Shown: in pieces, positions 58,801 to 64,000 of the stretch
How the letters are laid out: the number at the start of each line of letters is the position of its first letter
Position numbering within the stretch: position 1 is the first letter of the stretch
Assembly: GCA_001179505.1 (NCBI GenBank)
Contig: CDMY01000376.1
Span: 221,267 to 285,266, forward strand
DNA from: Vitrella brassicaformis
Taxonomy: Eukaryota > Sar > Vitrellaceae
Length of the DNA: 64,000 nt
Direction of reading: 5' to 3'
Notes under the pieces: generated by a model
What the model saw: the letters and a program-made list of their open reading frames with translations, nothing else
Told to the model about the DNA's origin: nothing
Database searches by the model: none
Translations under genes and position numbers: made by a program

Positions 58801-61800
58801 CTGACGCGAGACTCAGCCTGTCGACTGTGATGGGCGCCGACGCCCCCAGTGGGTTGCGCAGGGTCGCGCGGAGGCCGCCCGTCACGCCGATACGCTTCTC
58901 TGTAGCAGTGGTGTTGCTCAGGTCGAGCTCGAATGCTGTCACTTCCATCTGCTCGATCAGCGCGAACTCTCCCCCCACCGCACCACCCGCACCAGTGGTG
59001 ACACCGCTGAGCGTGTGGAGGGGCGGCAGGCTGGCGTTGAGGTCAAAGTTGGCGGTGAGGGTCTCGAGCCACCGCGGCAGAGTGGTGTTGCCGGCGCCCG
59101 TCACGCGGATGTCGACGGGCAGCCCGCCCCCCTGGATGTAGCTTGAGAAGGCGCTCGAGACGGCCGCCATGTCGGCCTCGTCAGGCCTCAGCTGACCGGT
59201 GAGGTGGATCTTGGACCGCCCAGATGGCAGATGCACACCTTTGCCGCCGACAGACCCCAGGACGACCGGTGCTTCTCCCTCGGTTGTGGCCGGCAGGGTG
59301 AGGACGAAGGCCACGTCGCCGAGAGTGACTTGTGCGAGGGAGGGGTTGTCGACCAGAGCGACCGTCTTGACCCCCAGACCTCCCCCCGCCACCGCCCCAG
59401 TGAAGTCCACCTCTGACAGCCTGATGGCCAGGCCCCCTGCAGCAGCAGCAGCAGCAGCAGCAGCTGTGGGGGCGCCGAATGGACGCACGGCCATAGACGC
59501 TGGTCTGGGTGCCGAATCTTTGNNNNNNNNNNNNNNNNNNNNNNNNNNNNNNNNNNNNNNNNNNNNNNNNNNNNNNNNNNNNNNNNNNNNNNNNNNNNNN
59601 NNNNNNNNNNNNNNNNNNNNNNNNNNNNNNNNNNNNNNNNNNNNNNNNNNNNNNNNNNNNNNNNNNNNNNNNNNNNNNNNNNNNNNNNNNNNNNNNNNNN
59701 NNNNNNNNNNNNNNNNNNNNNNNNNNNNNNNNNNNNNNNNNNNNNNNNNNNNNNNNNNNNNNNNNNNNNNNNNNNNNNNNNNNNNNNNNNNNNNNNNNNN
59801 NNNNNNNNNNNNNNNNNNNNNNGGCTCCCCGTCGAACTCGAGAAAGGTGGAGATCGCAATCGACGTCACGTTGAAGGGCACCTCGCTGCCGAAGACATTG
59901 GACACGCTGGCCTCCAGCTGCCCACTCACCGGTAGCGTCGCGGCCTGCAGCCGCCGCCCGCTCAGCACCCGTCTGACGCCCATGACCGAGCCGAGGTCCA
60001 GGTTGAAGCTCACGAGTGTCACCTGCCGGACCAGCGCGGCCCTGGCTGTCGCATTCGCGTCCGTAGCTCCCGCCTGCAGCAGATCGGACGTACCGAAGGA
60101 GAAGGGCAGAGTCAGATCGAGGGCCCTGACAGCACCTGAGCAGACAAAAAAGTGGGCGTGAAATGCGTTCACCCTCTCCCTCCTGTCTGTCTGTCTGTCT
60201 ATCGGTGTTGTTTCTGTCACTGACTTGAGAAGATGGGCAGCGACGAGCGTTTGCCCTTCGCGGCGACGACGGGCTTCTCCTGCTTGAGAATGGCAGTTAC
60301 CATCTCGCTCATCAGCGCACGCCCATCCGTCCCGTCAGCAAGCCGCGACGCAGGCTCCAGACGGCCCTCCAATCGCCACGTGTTGCGCCCGCTTTCCAGC
60401 GAGGCGCTCGACGCCACGAGCTCGCCGATCGGCAAGCCTTTGTATGCGAGAGCGAGGTGGACGTCGCCGAGTGTCTCGATGGAGAGTTTGCTTGGGTTGT
60501 GGAAGACGACGGTGAGCGACAGGTCGACTCCCTTGCCGATGTCGTCTTTGCCCTTGAGCTCCAGGTCAGACACCTCGACGCCATCAGCAGCGAGTGCGGC
60601 GCCCAGCGAGCCACCCATGGCTGATGTGATGTGCAGCACACCCACCCACACAGATGAGATGACGTACGTGGTGGGGTTGATTGGATGCACACACTACACT
60701 CCCTTCTCACCATCGTTTGGCAGGTATCTCTCGTATTTGAGGCTGTTGATGTGGAACGGCAGGTCGATCGCGCCGAAGGGCAGCTCCACCTTGATGTCCA
60801 GCCCCTCCGAGCCCACAAACCGCCACCCGAGGCCGTCTCTCCCGGCCTGCTCGCCAGGCCTGGCCGTCAGCAGGTAGGTGAAGGCATCGAACGACGTCGA
60901 ATCGTCGACCCTCACGCGACACTCGAGCGTCAGCGGCGCTGGCGAGCCCTCCAGCACCATCGGCGGCGCCTCGAAGGACCCCATCGGCAGATCAGACGAG
61001 GAAGATCCCCCCAGGCCCTCGAAGACGGCGTGGATGCCCGAGCGGTTTGTGCTGTTGTCTGGTATCATTGGGGGGGAGTGGTTCTCGCTGACGACGCCGT
61101 ACATCTCGAGCCTGAATGGCTTGGTGGTGACCCTGACGGACCGCGCGAGTCCCTCGGGCCGTTGCATGCTGCCTGAGACGGCCAGATCGAAGCCGTAGCC
61201 GCCTTTGCCGCTGAGGGAAGGGTTGGAGATGTAGATGGCATCAAGCACCAAACTCTGACCGATCGATCACACACACACACAGACAGACAGACAGAGAGAG
61301 AGAGTTAATATGGTTCGGTGGCCGGCGAGTGTTTGTCCAGCTGCCGCTCACTCACCGATTTGTCAAGGGACCTCTGCACCACCCCCGGCAGTATCCCATA
61401 GATCCCGACCAAGGCAAGTGTGAGCAGCAGCACCATCACCCCCCCACACGCAAACAGCATCACCCGCCGCCGCCGACGCTTCTTAGCGCCCGCCTCCGAC
61501 CGCATCGACGGGAAGAACGGCCGCGTGGCCTTGTCTTGCTGCCGGTAGGTCGTGTCGCGAGTGCTCCCGCCGTGATAGGGGCTGACTGGGGTGCTCCGGA
61601 TCCACCATAGCATCCGCCGGCTGACGGGCGTGACGGTGTCCGAGGCCGTGTTGGGGGTCTTGTCATGGGGGGAGCCGTCGTCGGCCGCGGAGGTCGCTGA
61701 ATGGTGGTCCTGCGGCGACCACTCGTGAGTTGGCGAATGGTCGGACTCGGGCTGCCGTGTGGTAACTCGGGAGGCGTGGTGGTTCTCCTCTGTCATGGGA

Positions 61801-62786
61801 GAAGCCGCGTGAGGCACATCAGGTTCTGGTCTTGGCTCAGCGAGCGGCTGGGGTGACTTGAGGTGGTCTGCGTCGGTGGGGGGGTCCAGATCGAAGTCGT
61901 CATCGGCCTGCATCTCGTCCTTGAGCCGGTCTGAGAGCTCCGCCAGGACGCTATCGGGCCAGTTGAGCCGCACCTGTGGGCTGGGCTGCACGTCGTCTAG
62001 AGTGACCGGCTCCTCGCTGTAGGCCAGGCTGTCAGAGTCGCTCGTGGTCACAATGCCCACCCCACCCCCTTGATGCATCGACGACCTGTGGTGGAAGGTC
62101 ATGGGCGAAGAGCCGTCCCTGCCTCCCTCGCTCGGCGGGCTGCTCTCGAGCGTCCTCGACAGCTGTGTCCTCAGTACCGTGCCCGGCAAGGGGATCATCA
62201 TCGAGAGGCCACCGTCAGCCGACCGCCGAGTGAGCATGTGGTCGACGTCCATCGCCAGCCGCTCGCAGTTAGACCGCGCTAAGCTCTCAGGGCTCACACT
62301 CGATATGCTCAGCGAGGGGATGGGCTCCTCATCCGAGTCGTGCTCATCGTCGTTGCCCTGCTCGTCCTCTTGCACCGTCCCCACTGTCTGCAGCAGGAGG
62401 TCCTGCCACGCCTGCTGGCTCTGCACGCCGCGAGCCGTGGTCGAGGGCGTCGGCCCCTCCGACACCGATGTGGTATCGCTGATAAACAGCCGCTCGCCGG
62501 TGGTGGTTCCCTGGCCCCTCCTCGCAGTCAGGAACCGGTCTGGACTCGCCGGCGGCGGCGCTGCTCCCCATCTGCGGCCAGTCGACTCACACTCGGTGTT
62601 GTGGTCATCGTCGCTGTCGATGCCGAACCGAGGAGATCTGCGGACTGACGCCGGATAGTCACGGTTACTGCTCGGCGGCGTCTTGATAACTTCGATGCCG
62701 TGCTGCCGGACCGCCTGCAGGAACGCCGGCGGCGATTCCACCTCGTCATCGGGGTTGGGCGGATAGAAGAGGTCGAGGCGTTGCAT
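53902..62786 (-). CDS. Giant single-pass membrane protein with repeated beta domains
   Basis: About 2688 aa if the 300-N gap is sized correctly. Exons: 61356-62786, 60711-61254, 60225-60620, 55856-60135, 55428-55788, 54825-55354, 54643-54752, 54418-54538, 54294-54329, 54135-54211, 53902-54082; lengths sum to a multiple of three. The first ~440 residues are acidic, Ser/Pro-rich and probably cytoplasmic, ending KKRRRRRVMLF before one membrane helix (ACGGVMVLLLTLALVGIYGI). The rest, probably outside or lumenal, repeats a unit with the pattern L-G-D/E-V...L.Y...LGEL......G.N.L.V.G.L....D...F...YL...V.V.G, for example TLGDVHLALAYKGLPIGELV, SRNTWRLEG-like and LAVEPLRIRAGNNSLPVRG. The pattern recalls LEA-2/WHy- or DUF3712-like domains. 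Adhesion or lipid-bridge roles are speculation. The last exon is weakly supported. Confidence 0.8.
59523..59822. other. Assembly gap (300 N) inside giant gene
   Basis: Exactly 300 N inside the largest exon. Coding frame is the same on both sides if the true length is a multiple of three; the size may be a placeholder. A GCA-repeat (59440-59463, poly-Ala) is near its left edge. Confidence 0.95.
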
Positions 62787-63125
62787 CCCTATCTCAGATG
62801 GATCTCCGAGAGATGAAATACAACACAGCCTGACGGAAGGCCGCACGTTTTAGCTGCGTGCTCGTGCTTTGCGTCTCGTAGATCGCCTTGCCTTTCTCAC
62901 TCCCCCTTTTCAACGTCGTCTCGCGTACCTCGCGCGTCAGGAGTGCTTCTTTGTCCCCACGCAACCTCTGTGATGCTTCGGTTGTCAAGATCAGCCTGAT
63001 ATCTGCTTCTTCGATGAATGGATCTGACCCACCGCCACTCACACAACGAGGAGGAGGGTGCTGAGGCAATGACGACAGATCCTGCAGAGGCGGCACCAGA
63101 CTCATCGCACCACGTGCGTCGGGGC
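62787..63125. promoter_or_regulatory. Divergent promoter region, giant gene / secretory-leader gene
   Basis: 339 bp between the chosen ATGs. An upstream in-frame ATG at 63018 for the plus gene would shorten it to 231 bp. Confidence 0.4.
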
Positions 63126-63906
63126 ATGGGAGCTGCGGCATCGCGGTCTGCTCGTCTTCGGCTTGCTGCTGCGTTCATCTGCCTCTGCTGCTGCACGACA
63201 CCGACAGATGGATGGATGGGCAGCCACGACCTCAAAGGCTGGAGGAGGAGGATCGTGACCCACAGCCACAACCACCGCCACCAGCACTCATCTGCCTTCA
63301 TCCACCCACATCCACACCCCCACGCCACGCCATCACTGCACCGGCCGCCACCACCGGCCACACGCGGCCGCGTGTTGCTGCGGATGTTGAAGCGGTCGGA
63401 CTTGCCGACAGAGAACATCAAGTTTGAGATGGACAGGACGCTCAAGGAGAAGTGGGAGGACGAGTTCTTCGAGTGGGCGCGGACCGAGGGCAGCAAACCC
63501 ATCGTCGAGACCGACTACAGATACGACAAGCTCAAGGCCGAGATCATGCAGGAAGCCGAGGGGGTGCTGCCTGCGGAGAGGGCGTGGGAACCCATCGACC
63601 TCGACTCTATCGAGGCCAAGGAGCTCATCGAAATCACAAACAAAAAGGGTGAGGAGGCGTGGGTGGGTGACCGGGGCAGCCTTGCAGACAACAGCACATG
63701 CGTGTGTGTGTGTGTGCGTGTGTGTGTGTGGCATAGGTGCGTTTGAGGGGATGCCGGTGACCCACTGGCGCAACAGGGGCCACTTCACCAAGTTCAGGGA
63801 CTTCTCGCGGGACCGTGTCGAGACCGTCACCAAGACTAGGATGCCCTACGTCGAGCCGGAATACCCCAGAAGAAAACTCGACGAATGGGACTGCTTCAGA
63901 GGAATC
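63126..63906 (+). CDS. Unknown protein with signal-type leader, 3' partial
   Basis: Two exons seen, 63126-63648 and 63737-63906; a GTAAGC donor at 63907 shows the gene continues past the window. From ATG 63126 the protein opens MGAAASRSARLRLAAAFICL, a hydrophobic signal-like segment, then a His-rich stretch (THSHNHRHQHS, HPHPHPHA) and a basic region before the mature-looking part: LKRSDLPTENIKFEMDRTLK, EKWEDEFFEWARTEGSKPIV, MPVTHWRNRGHFTKFRDFSR. Signal plus a long basic linker is compatible with a bipartite plastid leader. An in-frame ATG at 63018 would put 36 residues ahead and bury the signal. Family not recognised. Confidence 0.7.
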
Positions 63907-64000
63907 GTAAGCATTCACCTACGCACACACACGGACGGACACAGCGCGCAGAAAGGGGTTCAGTTCAATGCGCACGCTCTCCCTCTCTGTATTTGTCGAT

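Noticed and set aside
55905-59141. Long plus-strand open frames opposite the giant gene
   Set aside because: They are Ser/Arg/Pro-rich shadows of the GC-rich minus-strand exon, which carries the repeated conserved pattern and phase-consistent introns.
62101-62658. Plus-strand frame of 185 residues opposite the giant gene's first exon
   Set aside because: Antisense shadow; the minus frame leads directly to the membrane helix and joins the next exon in phase.
63018-63125. Upstream ATG for the last gene
   Set aside because: It would place a hydrophilic 36-residue stretch ahead of a good signal segment; kept only as an alternative.

Overview
This is nuclear DNA from a eukaryote. Its protein-coding genes are cut into many short exons (up to about 30) by spliceosomal introns of roughly 40-150 bp, and intergenic spacers are short and full of simple repeats. 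The gene content points to a photosynthetic protist with motile stages: a violaxanthin de-epoxidase-like protein, a D27-like carotenoid isomerase with a plastid-type leader, a transketolase, a WDR92/DNAAF10 axonemal dynein assembly factor and an AMY-1/MYCBP-like protein. My best guess is a chromerid alveolate close to Vitrella brassicaformis. That is inferred from content and style, not from any search. No rRNA, tRNA, CRISPR or recognisable transposon was found. Gene models were made by hand, joining exons at GT-AG (sometimes GC-AG) borders so that reading phase is kept and family motifs run through. LAYOUT (left to right): transketolase 3' part (+, 94-1886); EF-hand membrane protein (-, 4371-5445); PUB plus C2HC zinc-finger protein (+, 5711-9653); large unknown Q/H-rich protein (-, 10320-13700); BAH-PHD-TFIIS-M chromatin/transcription protein (+, 14068-16456); mitochondrial-type ribosomal protein bL36 (-, 17538-17837); CMGC kinase with a DFA motif (+, 18100-20777); D27-like isomerase (-, 22163-23807); ER CS-domain protein ending in KDEL (+, 24107-25240); ABC half transporter (+, 26223-31719); AMY-1/MYCBP-like protein (-, 32543-33942); unknown 23-exon gene (+, 34055-38271); secreted trypsin-like protease (-, 38908-40861); FCP1/SCP-type phosphatase (-, 41483-45803); WDR92/DNAAF10 (+, 45866-48248); VDE-like protein (-, 48636-50541); unknown gene (+, 50807-52816); giant membrane protein with repeated domains (-, 53902-62786); secretory-leader protein, 3' partial (+, 63126-63906 onward). 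Two 300-base runs of N (25303-25602 and 59523-59822) are assembly gaps. ORGANISATION: strands alternate almost perfectly, so most neighbours share either a short divergent promoter (62-370 bp) or a convergent tail. The protease gene breaks this pattern, lies between two related direct repeats and has mostly ordinary introns, so it may be a later insertion. Many introns carry a (CA)n tract near the 5' splice site and a (TG)n tract next to the 3' splice site, in transcript sense on both strands, so the intron ends could base-pair. Functional themes are plastid carotenoid and photoprotection chemistry, cilium assembly, transcription control and the secretory pathway; there is no operon-like pathway cluster.
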